From: Pseudomonas baetica
GTDB lineage: Bacteria; Pseudomonadota; Gammaproteobacteria; Pseudomonadales; Pseudomonadaceae
Reading direction: 5' to 3'
Assembly: GCF_019733355.1 (NCBI RefSeq)
Contig: NZ_JAIHLQ010000026.1
Coordinates: 1 to 64,000 of the forward strand
DNA: 64,000 nt
The notes under the pieces were generated by a model. It was not told the origin of the DNA and did not search any database. It saw nothing but the letters and a program-made list of their open reading frames with translations. Of the stretch, positions 41,704-50,400 are shown one piece after another; the first letter of the stretch is position 1; each line of letters begins with the position of its first letter. Position numbers and translations under genes: made by a program.

Positions 41704-42981
41704 CTAAGCCGTCAGCGAATAAATCAACGCCGAAATCGCCACCAGCCCCACAGCCGTGACAAACACGTTCGACGCCTGCCCACGATAGCGCGCCATCGCC
41801 GGCACTTTACGAATCGCGTACATCGGCATCAGGAACAGAATGGCCGCAATCACCGGGCCGCCGATGGTTTCAATCATGCCCAGAATGCTCGGGTTCAGCG
41901 TCGCCACGATCCAGCAGATGACCAGCATGAACGCCGCCACAATGCGATCCAGCGCCTTCGCACCCGGACGCTTGCCGCTCTTGACGATCAGACCTTTCAG
42001 ACCTTCGCTGGCACCGATGTAATGACCGAGGAACGACTTGGAAATCGCCACAAATGCAATCAACGGGGCCGCGAAGGCGATGGTCGGGTTGCTGAAGTGG
42101 TTGGCCAGGTACGACAGGATCGACAGGTTCTGCGCCTTCGCTTCAGCCAGTTGTGCGGGCGACAGCGTCAGCACGCAACTGAACACGAAGAACAGCACCA
42201 TCAGCACCATCAACGCATGAGCGCGGGACAGGATCTGCGAACTGCGCTCTTGTGCGTGAACGCCGTAACGACGCTTCTGATCGACCGCAAACGCGGAAAT
42301 GATTGGCGAGTGGTTGAACGAGAACACCATCACCGGAATGGCCAGCCACAGCGTATGCAGCAACGCGGATGGCGCCGGCACGTGCGAAGCGGTGGCGAGG
42401 ATGCCGCCATTCCAGTGCGGGATCAGGTACACCGCCAGAAACAGCAGCGCGACGATAAAAGGGTAAACCATCAGGCTCATCGCCTTGACGATCGCCTGCT
42501 CGCCGCAACGTACCACCGCCAGCAGGCCGAGGATCAGCACAAACGACAGGATCACACGCGGTGGCGGCGTAATGTGCAGTTGGTGTTCGAGGAAACTGGC
42601 GACCGTGTTGGTCAGGCCGACGCTGTAGATCAGCAGAATCGGGAAGATGGCGAAAAAGTACAGCAATGTGATCAGCGCCCCGGCCTTGATGCCGAAATGC
42701 TGCTCGACCACTTCAGTGATGTCGGCGCCTTCGCGACCAGAGAGCACAAAACGGGTCAGGCCACGGTGTGCGTAGAACGTCATCGGGAAAGCCAACAGCG
42801 CGAGGATCACCAGCGGCCAGAAGCCGCCCAGCCCTGCATTGATTGGCAAAAACAGGGTGCCGGCGCCAATCGCCGTCCCAAACAGTCCCAACATCCAGGT
42901 GGTGTCCTGGCGACTCCAGCTCGACAGCTCGGCTGGTGCTGCTTCATAGCGTTCGTTGACGCTATTGGCCTGCTCATTCAT
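41704..42981 (-). CDS. HAAAP-family amino acid permease (SdaC/TdcC-like)
   Basis: This 425-residue inner-membrane permease resembles serine/threonine:H+ symporters. It has GLFGTAIGAGTLFLPINAG in TM1, about 11 hydrophobic segments, and VFSFNHSPIISAFAVDQKR, a block typical of the SdaC/TdcC group. I chose ATG 42981 (MNEQANSVNERYE), with GGAG 9 bases upstream, over ATG 43101. It is a monocistronic unit with its own terminator. Confidence 0.9.
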   Translation of the reverse strand: MNEQANSVNERYEAAPAELSSWSRQDTTWMLGLFGTAIGAGTLFLPINAGLGGFWPLVILALLAFPMTFYAHRGLTRFVLSGREGADITEVVEQHFGIKAGALITLLYFFAIFPILLIYSVGLTNTVASFLEHQLHITPPPRVILSFVLILGLLAVVRCGEQAIVKAMSLMVYPFIVALLFLAVYLIPHWNGGILATASHVPAPSALLHTLWLAIPVMVFSFNHSPIISAFAVDQKRRYGVHAQERSSQILSRAHALMVLMVLFFVFSCVLTLSPAQLAEAKAQNLSILSYLANHFSNPTIAFAAPLIAFVAISKSFLGHYIGASEGLKGLIVKSGKRPGAKALDRIVAAFMLVICWIVATLNPSILGMIETIGGPVIAAILFLMPMYAIRKVPAMARYRGQASNVFVTAVGLVAISALIYSLTA

Positions 42982-43468
42982 CCGGTCGGATCTCCGCATT
43001 CCGGTCACTTGCCACTCGGTCAGGACGCGTCGGAAAAAACCGACAAACATGCTCCGGCCGAAACAGGGGCGCGATTCTCCGTGATAAATCAACAGAAGCA
43101 AAGACTTAGCTGAGCAATGGTTGTGCGGATCAGATTATGGGATGTCGCTTTTGGCAAAACATATGTCGGCGCTGGAAAGGTTAACTGTCGTTTTTAGGCA
43201 TGTTCCAGTGCCGCATGTGACCGAAAAAACTTGATCAGACCGATCGACCCAATATGAATCCAAGTGAAATGCAAAACTGGCCTTCCTTGGCTGTTGGCAG
43301 TGGCTGCTCAGACTGCTTTGTGTCCTCATGATTTCGCGCTCATCGCTTGCCGGAAAGCCGATGGATCCGATGGTTTCGTAGGCAAAATCCGGGAGTCGAG
43401 TAGGCCGCCTCATACAAAGCCATGACAGAGACTGCGGCGAGGCGAATGACCCCGCCGCAGCGTTTGGC
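42982..43468. other. 487-bp intergenic region
   Basis: This region lies upstream of the permease and downstream of the DUF6124 gene. The only reading frame of note (minus strand, 92 codons, 43135-43413) has no domain or ribosome site and I do not call it. The hairpin at 43432-43460 is listed separately. No other feature is seen. Confidence 0.6.
43432..43460 (-). terminator. hairpin after DUF6124 gene
   Basis: CTGCGGCG/CGCCGCAG forms an 8-bp stem 8 bp past the DUF6124 stop. It lacks a T run, so it is a possible Rho-assisted or weak stop. Confidence 0.5.
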
Positions 43469-43834
43469 TTATTCCGTCGGCACCAGATTATCGAGCACCT
43501 GATTGACCGCCAGTTCAGCCAGCATCACGTTCTGGGCGATGCCTAATGCGGTCTGGCGATGGGTGCCTTCCAGCAGGGCGGCGAAGTTGTTGAGCATGAC
43601 GTTGGCCGAACCTAGGGTTTCGCTTGCATCGGCCAGCAGGGGTTCGTTGCCGGCGGCGGGGTTGGCCATGTACAGGCGATTGGGTGCGTAGGGCGCGGCC
43701 ATGACTTTGGCGGTTGGCGGATCCAGGTAGTGGTCGAGGGCGCGCTCGGCGGCTTCGTGGAATTTCTTGGAGCCAAGGGATTCGTAGGGGGATGCCGGAT
43801 CGGGATTCGGCGGGTTTGGCGTTACCTTGAACAT
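43469..43834 (-). CDS. DUF6124 family protein
   Basis: This 121-residue small soluble protein is of a family typical of Pseudomonas. It has MFKVTPNPP at the start, then KKFHEAAERALDHYL, and a helical C-terminus (SANVMLNNFAALLEGTHRQTALGIAQNVMLAELAVNQVLD). Function is unknown. ATG 43834 is preceded by GGAGGTAAGTTCTC; this site is complementary to an upstream leader stretch (43915-43925), so translation is probably regulated. Homologues are usually present in several variable copies per genome. Confidence 0.82.
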   Translation of the reverse strand: MFKVTPNPPNPDPASPYESLGSKKFHEAAERALDHYLDPPTAKVMAAPYAPNRLYMANPAAGNEPLLADASETLGSANVMLNNFAALLEGTHRQTALGIAQNVMLAELAVNQVLDNLVPTE

Positions 43835-43835
43835 T

Positions 43836-43925
43836 GAGAACTTACCTCCGGTAATGCCGCCTCCCCTCTCGCCGCTAAGCAAAAGGGTGGCGGCTATGCG
43901 CAAGTTAGCGGACCGGTAAGTTCTC
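43836..43925 (-). promoter_or_regulatory. Shine-Dalgarno-sequestering leader of the DUF6124 gene
   Basis: In the transcript, GAGAACUUACC (from 43925 to 43915) is perfectly complementary over 11 bases to GGUAAGUUCUC (43846 to 43836). The latter includes the last two bases of the GGAGG site and stops one base before AUG 43834. An inner GCCGCC/GGCGGC stem lies between. The pairing would hide the ribosome site. Confidence 0.6.
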
Positions 43926-43952
43926 GAAACCCGGCGCACCCGAAGGTGCCAT
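43905..43952 (-). CDS. 15-codon leader ORF upstream of DUF6124 gene
   Basis: ATG 43952 opens a 15-residue frame (MAPSGAPGFENLPVR, then TAA). Codons 2-7 form a GCACC-TTCG-GGTGC hairpin with a stable UUCG loop. Codons GAG AAC TTA CC are the strand that pairs with the DUF6124 ribosome site. A GGTGG motif lies 8 bases before the ATG. Translation of this frame would open the downstream pairing; this is inferred from the sequence only. Confidence 0.4.
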   Translation of the reverse strand: MAPSGAPGFENLPVR

Positions 43953-44425
43953 GCGCACAGCCACCATCAAGCGCAGGCATATGCCCGTCTAGATAAGACT
44001 TATGCAACCGAGAACAAACCGGGCCGCTAAGCCCGATCACTGGAAATCAGTGATGCGAACCAAGTTACCGACCGCCCTCCAGGCGCACAAGCCGGCGGAT
44101 TCTGGCGCACGCGTAGGCAACGACGCAAGAATTTGTGGGCATTGGCACGTAACTACGGATGTCTTTAAACGGAAGCCAAGAATTGCGTTTATCAGCTACA
44201 AAAGCTGACGAAATATCTGACAGATTGCAGGTAACCAACGTGCGACTCAGGTTTGAAAGTATCAGTTAATGGTGGGGTGTATCGCGCACAACTGTGCGCG
44301 GGCTTGCTCGCAAAGGCGTGTACATCAACCGGGCGGAAGTCAAAAAAGAGAACGGGGCATGCGGCAACGGCGTCGCTCAATACTTCACCTGATTCGGTCA
44401 TTGACAGCCCGGCAACACGGCCAGC
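43953..44425. other. 473-bp region without a gene
   Basis: A small dyad (ATCACTG-GAAAT-CAGTGAT, about 44037-44055) and a REP-like remnant (GCGCGGGCTTGCTCGCAAAGG, near 44297) are visible. The AT-richer part (44130-44280) has no credible reading frame. The promoter of the attenuator-like transcript at 44426 should lie near its right end. Confidence 0.5.
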
Positions 44426-44515
44426 ATGATCAGCCCCATGAACCTTCGCGCGCTGCACCTCACCCGTACCACCACGACCGCCACCGGCGGGTCGTGGTGT
44501 TTGTGCCTGAGGTAA
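44426..44515 (+). CDS. threonine-rich leader peptide
   Basis: ATG 44426 (or the in-frame ATG 44438) opens a 29-codon frame with six threonines in nine residues (LTRTTTTAT). The threonine codons overlap the 5' arm of a hairpin (44470-44499). A terminator hairpin follows at 44534, the layout of an amino-acid attenuator like thrL. No clear ribosome site is seen, so expression is uncertain. Confidence 0.5.
   Translation: MISPMNLRALHLTRTTTTATGGSWCLCLR
44470..44499 (+). promoter_or_regulatory. pause-type hairpin inside the threonine-rich leader
   Basis: CACCACGACC-GCCACCGGCG-GGTCGTGGTG is a perfect 10-bp stem covering the ACC/ACG threonine codons. It is the element expected upstream of an attenuator terminator. 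Confidence 0.55.
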
Positions 44516-44533
44516 CCCCAGCGCAGCAAACCC

Positions 44534-44569
44534 AAGGCCCCGCCAGCAATGGACGGGGCCTTGTTGTTT
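44534..44569 (+). terminator. attenuator-type intrinsic terminator
   Basis: AAGGCCCCG and CGGGGCCTT form a 9-bp stem followed by GTTGTTT, 43 bp before the cysteine hydrolase gene. Confidence 0.75.
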
Positions 44570-44611
44570 CTCCCGTCCGTGCGGCAACTTTTGTCACTCA
44601 AGGAGAAACAC

Positions 44612-45136
44612 ATGTGCGCAGCACTGTTGATTATCGATATGCAGGTCGGTCTGTTCCAGGGTCCGGAACCCCCCCACGACGGCGAACGGGTGCTCGCCAA
44701 CATCCAGCACCTGATCAAAAAGGCGCGTCAACAAAACGTTCCGATCTTCGCCGTGCGCCACACTGGCCCGCAAGGTTCGCCGATTGCCGCGGGCAGCCCA
44801 TTCTGGCAATTGCTGCCAGCGCTTGAACTGGACGCTGAAATCGACATCCTCTTCGACAAATCCCGCCCCAATGCCTTCCACGGAACTGAACTGGCGCAAC
44901 AACTCAAAACCGAAAAAATCGGAGAGCTTTACATCGTAGGCATGAAGACTCAGTTCTGCATCGACAGCACCTGTCGCGCCGCCGCCGATCTGGGTCTCAA
45001 ACCCGTGCTGGTGGCCGATGCCCACACTTGCATGGACACTCCGCTGTTGGCCGCCCAAGCCATCATCGACCATCACAACGCAACCCTCGGTGCAGCCTTC
45101 GCACGGTTAATCAACAGTGCCGATGTGACATTCTGA
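44612..45136 (+). CDS. isochorismatase-family cysteine hydrolase
   Basis: This 174-residue hydrolase has the family triad: Asp in LLIIDMQVG, Lys in FDKSRPNAFHGT, and the nucleophile Cys in IVGMKTQFCIDSTCRAAADLG. Members cleave amides or isochorismate, and the substrate here is unknown. The start ATG 44612 follows AAGGAG. A threonine-rich leader and terminator precede it, an uncommon arrangement for this family. Confidence 0.9.
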   Translation: MCAALLIIDMQVGLFQGPEPPHDGERVLANIQHLIKKARQQNVPIFAVRHTGPQGSPIAAGSPFWQLLPALELDAEIDILFDKSRPNAFHGTELAQQLKTEKIGELYIVGMKTQFCIDSTCRAAADLGLKPVLVADAHTCMDTPLLAAQAIIDHHNATLGAAFARLINSADVTF

Positions 45137-45395
45137 CGGGTCGCCTCGCGAATCGATGCCGCTGCGCCGTACTGCGGCGTCGATACGAGGCTGCTGACCG
45201 TCTCGCTCAAACACGATCAGTCGCCAACCTTGAGCGCACTGGATAGCCGGTGTGCTGAGGCCCTTGCTTCTTGCGCGAAGCCGTCCAGAATCAAAGCACC
45301 CATGCTTGAATGTCGACCATTGCCATGCTGCCTTGCTATCAGCACTCTGAAACTCATTTGATGCCCTCGACACCGACGATCACAGGAGCCGCGCA

Positions 45396-46364
45396 ATGCC
45401 CGCATCCGTTCTGGTACTGGTTGAAACCATCAATGACTATTTGCCGATTCTTGAACATCAGGGCTTCCACCTGATTCTGGCGCCGACACCCGCCGAACGC
45501 GCTCAAGCAATCGCCACCCATGGCGGCCGCATCGACGCGGTGCTCACCCGTGGCCCCTTGGGCCTGACCGCCGACGAAATCGCCGCCCTGCCCGCGCTGA
45601 AAATCATCACGGTGATTGGTGCCGGTTACGAACACGTCGACTTGCAAGCCGCCAGTGATCGCGGGATCACTGTGACCAATGGCGCCGGGGTCAACGCCTC
45701 GTCGGTGGCTGACCACGCGATGGCCATGCTGCTGGCGTTGGTGCGCGACATTCCACGTTGCGATGCTGCCGTGCGTCGGGGTGAATGGCCGAAGATCATG
45801 CGTCCGTCGCTGGCCGGCAAACATTTGGGGATTCTCGGCTTAGGATCTGTGGGCATGGCGATTGCCAAACGCGCAGGCCTGGGCTTCGACATGCAGATCA
45901 GCTATCACAGCCGTCAGGTGCGCAGTGACGTGCCTTACGCGTTCTGCTCGACGCCGACCGAATTGGCTCGTGCGTCTGACTTTCTCATCGTCGCCACACC
46001 CGGCGGCATTGGCACTCAGCATCTGGTAACCCGCCCGGTGCTCGATGCGCTGGGGCCCAAAGGTTTCATCGTCAATATCGCGCGGGCGAGCGTAATCGCC
46101 ACGGCGGACCTGATCACGGCCCTTGAACAACGCCGAATCGCCGGTGCCGCGCTGGATGTATTCGACCACGAACCACAGGTGCCGGAGGCGCTGAAAGCCC
46201 TCAGCAATGTGCTGCTCACGCCACACGTCGCCGGTCTGTCACCGGAAGCCACCCGAGGCACCGTCGAGTTGGTGGGCAAAAACCTCATGGCGTTCTTTTC
46301 AGGCCAACCGGTACTCACACCGATTCAACTGCCGTCGAGAACCAGCAATCTGCGCGTGCACTAA
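45396..46364 (+). CDS. D-2-hydroxyacid dehydrogenase (GhrB/2-ketogluconate reductase-like)
   Basis: This 322-residue NAD(P)-dependent enzyme has the Rossmann motif LGILGLGSVGMAIAKRA. The catalytic Arg lies in NIARASVI, Glu in FDHEPQVPE and His in LLTPHVAGLSPEA. VTNGAGVNASSVADHAMAMLLAL is a family block. It reduces glyoxylate, hydroxypyruvate or ketogluconate in relatives. ATG 45396 follows GGAG. Its stop (TAA) overlaps the tssA stop on the other strand in CTAA at 46361-46364. Confidence 0.92.
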   Translation: MPASVLVLVETINDYLPILEHQGFHLILAPTPAERAQAIATHGGRIDAVLTRGPLGLTADEIAALPALKIITVIGAGYEHVDLQAASDRGITVTNGAGVNASSVADHAMAMLLALVRDIPRCDAAVRRGEWPKIMRPSLAGKHLGILGLGSVGMAIAKRAGLGFDMQISYHSRQVRSDVPYAFCSTPTELARASDFLIVATPGGIGTQHLVTRPVLDALGPKGFIVNIARASVIATADLITALEQRRIAGAALDVFDHEPQVPEALKALSNVLLTPHVAGLSPEATRGTVELVGKNLMAFFSGQPVLTPIQLPSRTSNLRVH

Positions 46365-47443
46365 AGCACCCCGAGCAACGTCCATAAACGCCGTGACTCG
46401 GCATCTGCCGAGATCAACTCGCCAAGCAACTCGCTCAGCGGTTTATTGCCCCACTCCACTGCGCGCCGGATGAGATACGGCACCGGGCTATGGGGCTCGG
46501 TACGCGCCAGGTATTCGGCGATCAGCAGCAATTGGCGGTAGGCCTCATCGCGGCTGGCCGGTTCGCGAAACACCTGGGCCACGGGCGTTTCTTCAGTGGA
46601 TGGCGCCACGGCGGCGGGTACGTCGGGCATTGGCGCGGGCGACGCCGGTTGTTGTGGGTGCATGGCCATAAACTCCTGAACCAGCGTCAGCAGCGCTTCA
46701 ATGATGTCCTGCAACGGGCGTAACCCCGGGCCTTGATCGCCCAGATAAGCCTCGCTCCAGGCGTCGAGCCGTTGCAGGTGTTGCAGGCTCAGCAGCAGAT
46801 TGCCTTGGGTGCGTAGCCAGAACGCCAGCGGCGTAACGCGGATCTGATCGTTGATTTTCTTCTGTTCATTGCGCGCGGTTTGCACCGAGGTCTTGGCATC
46901 CTTGCTGTCGTTGGCCTGCACCTGCTGAACCTGCAAACGCCGCCAGACTTCAAGGGTATAGGCCTCGAAGTCGCTGTTGCGACTGCCGAACAGTGGCACC
47001 CGGGTGAGCAACACCTCGCTGTATCGACGCACCAGCCATTCCAGCGGAATTACCCGCCATGACTGGTCGCCGTCCTCGGCTTGCGGGTGCAACTGCTCGG
47101 GAAAACGCTCACACAAACCGGCAATCAGCGCCAGGCTGTTGGGCAAACCATCCAGCGCCTGCAGGTGCAGCCACGCCTCGCCGAGCCAGGCGCTGAGCAT
47201 CAGATCCTTGCTGCGCTCCAGCAACAATGCGGTCGTAAGCTTTTCGACTTGCGGCCAATTCGCCCGTTTCAGCGTCGACTGCCACACGCCGGTCGGCAGG
47301 CTGGCGTCGTCTTCGCGGCGCAGGTCGCGCAACTGGTCGAACTCGCGTTCATACCGCAGATCGACGCCGCACGGCGCTTCTGCGCTGATCGGCGCAAGCA
47401 ACTGATCAATCAGATCCGGCAACGGGGTCGATGGCAGATTCAC
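46361..47443 (-). CDS. tssA: T6SS baseplate/cap protein TssA
   Basis: This 360-residue protein has an ImpA N-terminal domain (residues about 10-130: LLAPISAEAPCGVDLRYEREFDQLRDLRREDD) and a shorter C-terminal region with a helix-rich LLGVL end. TssA coordinates baseplate and tail-sheath assembly. It is the last gene of the tssJKLMA operon, and its start overlaps the tssM stop by 4 bp (ATGA). Confidence 0.93.
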   Translation of the reverse strand: MNLPSTPLPDLIDQLLAPISAEAPCGVDLRYEREFDQLRDLRREDDASLPTGVWQSTLKRANWPQVEKLTTALLLERSKDLMLSAWLGEAWLHLQALDGLPNSLALIAGLCERFPEQLHPQAEDGDQSWRVIPLEWLVRRYSEVLLTRVPLFGSRNSDFEAYTLEVWRRLQVQQVQANDSKDAKTSVQTARNEQKKINDQIRVTPLAFWLRTQGNLLLSLQHLQRLDAWSEAYLGDQGPGLRPLQDIIEALLTLVQEFMAMHPQQPASPAPMPDVPAAVAPSTEETPVAQVFREPASRDEAYRQLLLIAEYLARTEPHSPVPYLIRRAVEWGNKPLSELLGELISADAESRRLWTLLGVL

Positions 47444-50400
47444 AATCCCTCCTTCTGCGATTCAATGGCGGCCGTCGTCGTGCCGGTGAACTGAAACGGT
47501 GAGTGCGGTGCGCGCGTGGGCAACGGTGCAATCGACAGCGGCAGTTTCGAGCCCTGACTCATCAACGACAGGCGCACGTACATCCGTGCGAATTCACTGG
47601 TAACGCTGTCGGGCGCCCCGGTCACCGGCAAACGCAGGGCCAGCGGGAAATCGGTGTAGTCCATGCTCGGCTGGCGCTGAACCGAGAAATGCGCACGCAT
47701 CAGGCGCAGCAGCGACCACGGCCCGCCGTACTCCCAGCCTGCCTCCAGATCGCGCACCACCAGGTTCGGTTGCAGCGGATCATTGACCGGACGTTCCTTG
47801 CCGTTACGCGCCCAGCGCAGGGTCAGGCGAATAGGCTGGCCGACCCTCCAGCGCAGATTCGGCTCCTCGGCTGCCGGGTAGTTGATCTCCTGACGGCCGG
47901 CGAGCAGGCTCCAGGCAATCACCTTATCGGCGCCCTTTTCATCATCACGATCGGTACGCCAACGCACATCCAGTTCAACGCCGAGGATGCCGCTCTTGTC
48001 GCGCACGAACAGCGGCTTGAGCCAGACGCTCGCCTGCTTCAGGCGATTGAGAAAATCTTCCGCCGCCAGCCGTTCCGGTGCCTGGCTCAGGACGAGTCCG
48101 GCCTGCGCCACCGGCAAGCGTTTGTCGATAATGTCGAGGAAATACTGAACCCTTGCCGGGTCGGCATCCTGCGCTTGCACGCCATTGGCGAAGGGAAAGC
48201 GATCGGCCAGGTATTGATTGAAATAGTTGGCCAGTTCATTCCATGCCGCTGAGGCCTGTTGCTGTTGCAGGGACTGGCAACGCTGCATGGCGGACTGTTG
48301 CAGTTCCACGGCACGCATCGCCAGCGTGCTGCGTCCGGGAGCAACATTAGCGGTCTGCAATACTTGTTCGCACGAGGCGGTATCCATCTCGATGAAGTCG
48401 CGGCTGACCAATTGCTCGATCTGCGCCGGTGAGCTGGCCGGGTTCGAATCCTTGTACTTGAGCAAGTCGTCGTTGAGCGCGCTGAACTGCGTCACCCGCT
48501 CGTAATCCAGCGCCGACAGACTGCCCTGTTGAGTCATCAGCCATTGCAACGCCGAGGTGCGCCGTTCGGTGATGCCGAGCATGGTGTTGAACTGCTGCTT
48601 GAGGCTCAGCTTCAAGTCCTGCACATCACTGGCGCCGTACAGTTGCAGACCGAGGTTTTTCGAGCCGTCCCACTGGCTGACTTCAGTGCGCCCGCCAAAC
48701 AGTGGCTGGTCGCTGATTTCATTCAGGCCACTGACGATCTGCGCCATCGCCCGGCGGTTCAGCCCGCCTTGCAAACGTGCCGCCAGATCACTGCGACGCA
48801 GTTCCACAAAGGCTTTTTGCAGGGCCATGGCCTGTTCGGCGCGCACGTTGAACACCGCGTACGATTGAGTTCGGTCGTCGTGATCCTTGAGGCCCAGCCA
48901 CATCGCCTGGGCGGCGGCGTTTTCGGCGGCTTGCAACACCGCGCCGCGATAGGCCGGTGGGATCCGAGGCAGTTCTTCAGCCACGTAGCTTTTGTAACTG
49001 GCGAAATAGCTCAACGATAGATTGAAGTCATCGCCGTCCACGGTCTGGCCTTGCATGTCCACATTGTCTTGATTGGCGCGCAAGGCAACGGCCAGGAAAT
49101 CGCGTTTGAATAGCGACTGCAGGGCGTTATCGAGTTTGATCACGTGTTCCTGCAGCGCCAGTTGTCCACTCCCTTGCTGCACCAGCAAGTTGTCCCGTGA
49201 ACCTGCGCGGGCGATCCATTGGTCACGAAAACTCTGCTGCAATTTGCTGGCCTGGTTTTCCAGTTGTTGCTCCACGGTTGGCCCCAACAATGAACTCTTG
49301 TGCACCTTGTCGAGAAAAGCGCGATAGCCGGGCACCAGTTCCTGGCCCTTGCCGCGTCCCCACGCCGCGTTGGTCATGGAAATCGCCCCTTGCAGGCCAT
49401 CAATCAGTGCGCGCAGTTCTTCCAGTTCACCGAGGCTGTTGCCGCTGCCGGCCTCCAGTTGTTCCAGGTGCAATTTGAGGTAACCGGCCTTGCTGACAAA
49501 GTTGTCGGCAAGGAAATACTGATTGAGCCAGAGCTCCATCAACCCGTTGAAGTTGCTCAGTATCAGCGGCTGCTCGACGCTCAAATCCAACGCCTGCAAA
49601 TTGCCGCCATCACCCGCCGCCAACAACCGGTTGTAATACGCGGCATGGGGCAATGTCGCGGCATTGAGGTTCAGTGATAAAGCGCTGTTGCTCAGTTGCA
49701 CCAGATCGTCGAGCGGTGCCCGCTGATTGTTCTGCACTTCGCCAAACAATTGGTTCTGCTGCTCCAGACGCAATGCCCGGTCCACCAGATCCGTGGCCTT
49801 TTGATAGTTTTTCCACTGCGCCGGGTCTTCACTTTCAATGCTGCTGCGCCGATCAGTGGCGCGGATCGTTTTGATTTTCGCCAGTTCAGCGACCAGCAGT
49901 TCATGCAGCGGCACGAGCATATGACCCTGGGCTGAGCGGAACAGCTCCTGCTCAAGCAGGGTGTCCAGGGATGAAAACCAAGAGGACGGAAATGCCAGCG
50001 AAACGTAGCGCCATTGCGGTGCTCGCTCCAGCACCCGCCAGAAACTCTGCACATTGCGCCGGGTCGGTTCAATCCGATGCGCCTCATCGGTGACCGCCAC
50101 GTAACTCTTTTGCGCGCCCTGCATCAGCCGCGCCAGTTCGTGGGCATCCTTGACCGACTGGTGCCAGACCCACAGCATCGCCACCGCCCAGACGACTCCG
50201 ACCACCAACGCCACCCCGGCTGTCAGCCGCTGCCAACGCTGACGCAAACGCAACAGACGCGGCACGCCTTGGGCCAGTCCGTGTTCGCCGACCAGACGCT
50301 GACGCCACAACTGGCGCACGAACACGCTCTGCTGCAAGCCGCTGTCATCCGCGCAAAAGCCGTCCTTGGCGTCCTCTGAAGCTTCATTGGCGGTGAAATA

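Noticed and set aside
43135..43413. Possible 92-residue minus-strand gene between the permease and DUF6124
   Set aside because: There is no ribosome site or recognisable similarity, and no operon context supports it.
43953..44425. A tRNA or structured sRNA in the gene-poor stretch
   Set aside because: Only one small dyad is visible; I could find no cloverleaf, CCA end or sRNA-like terminator.
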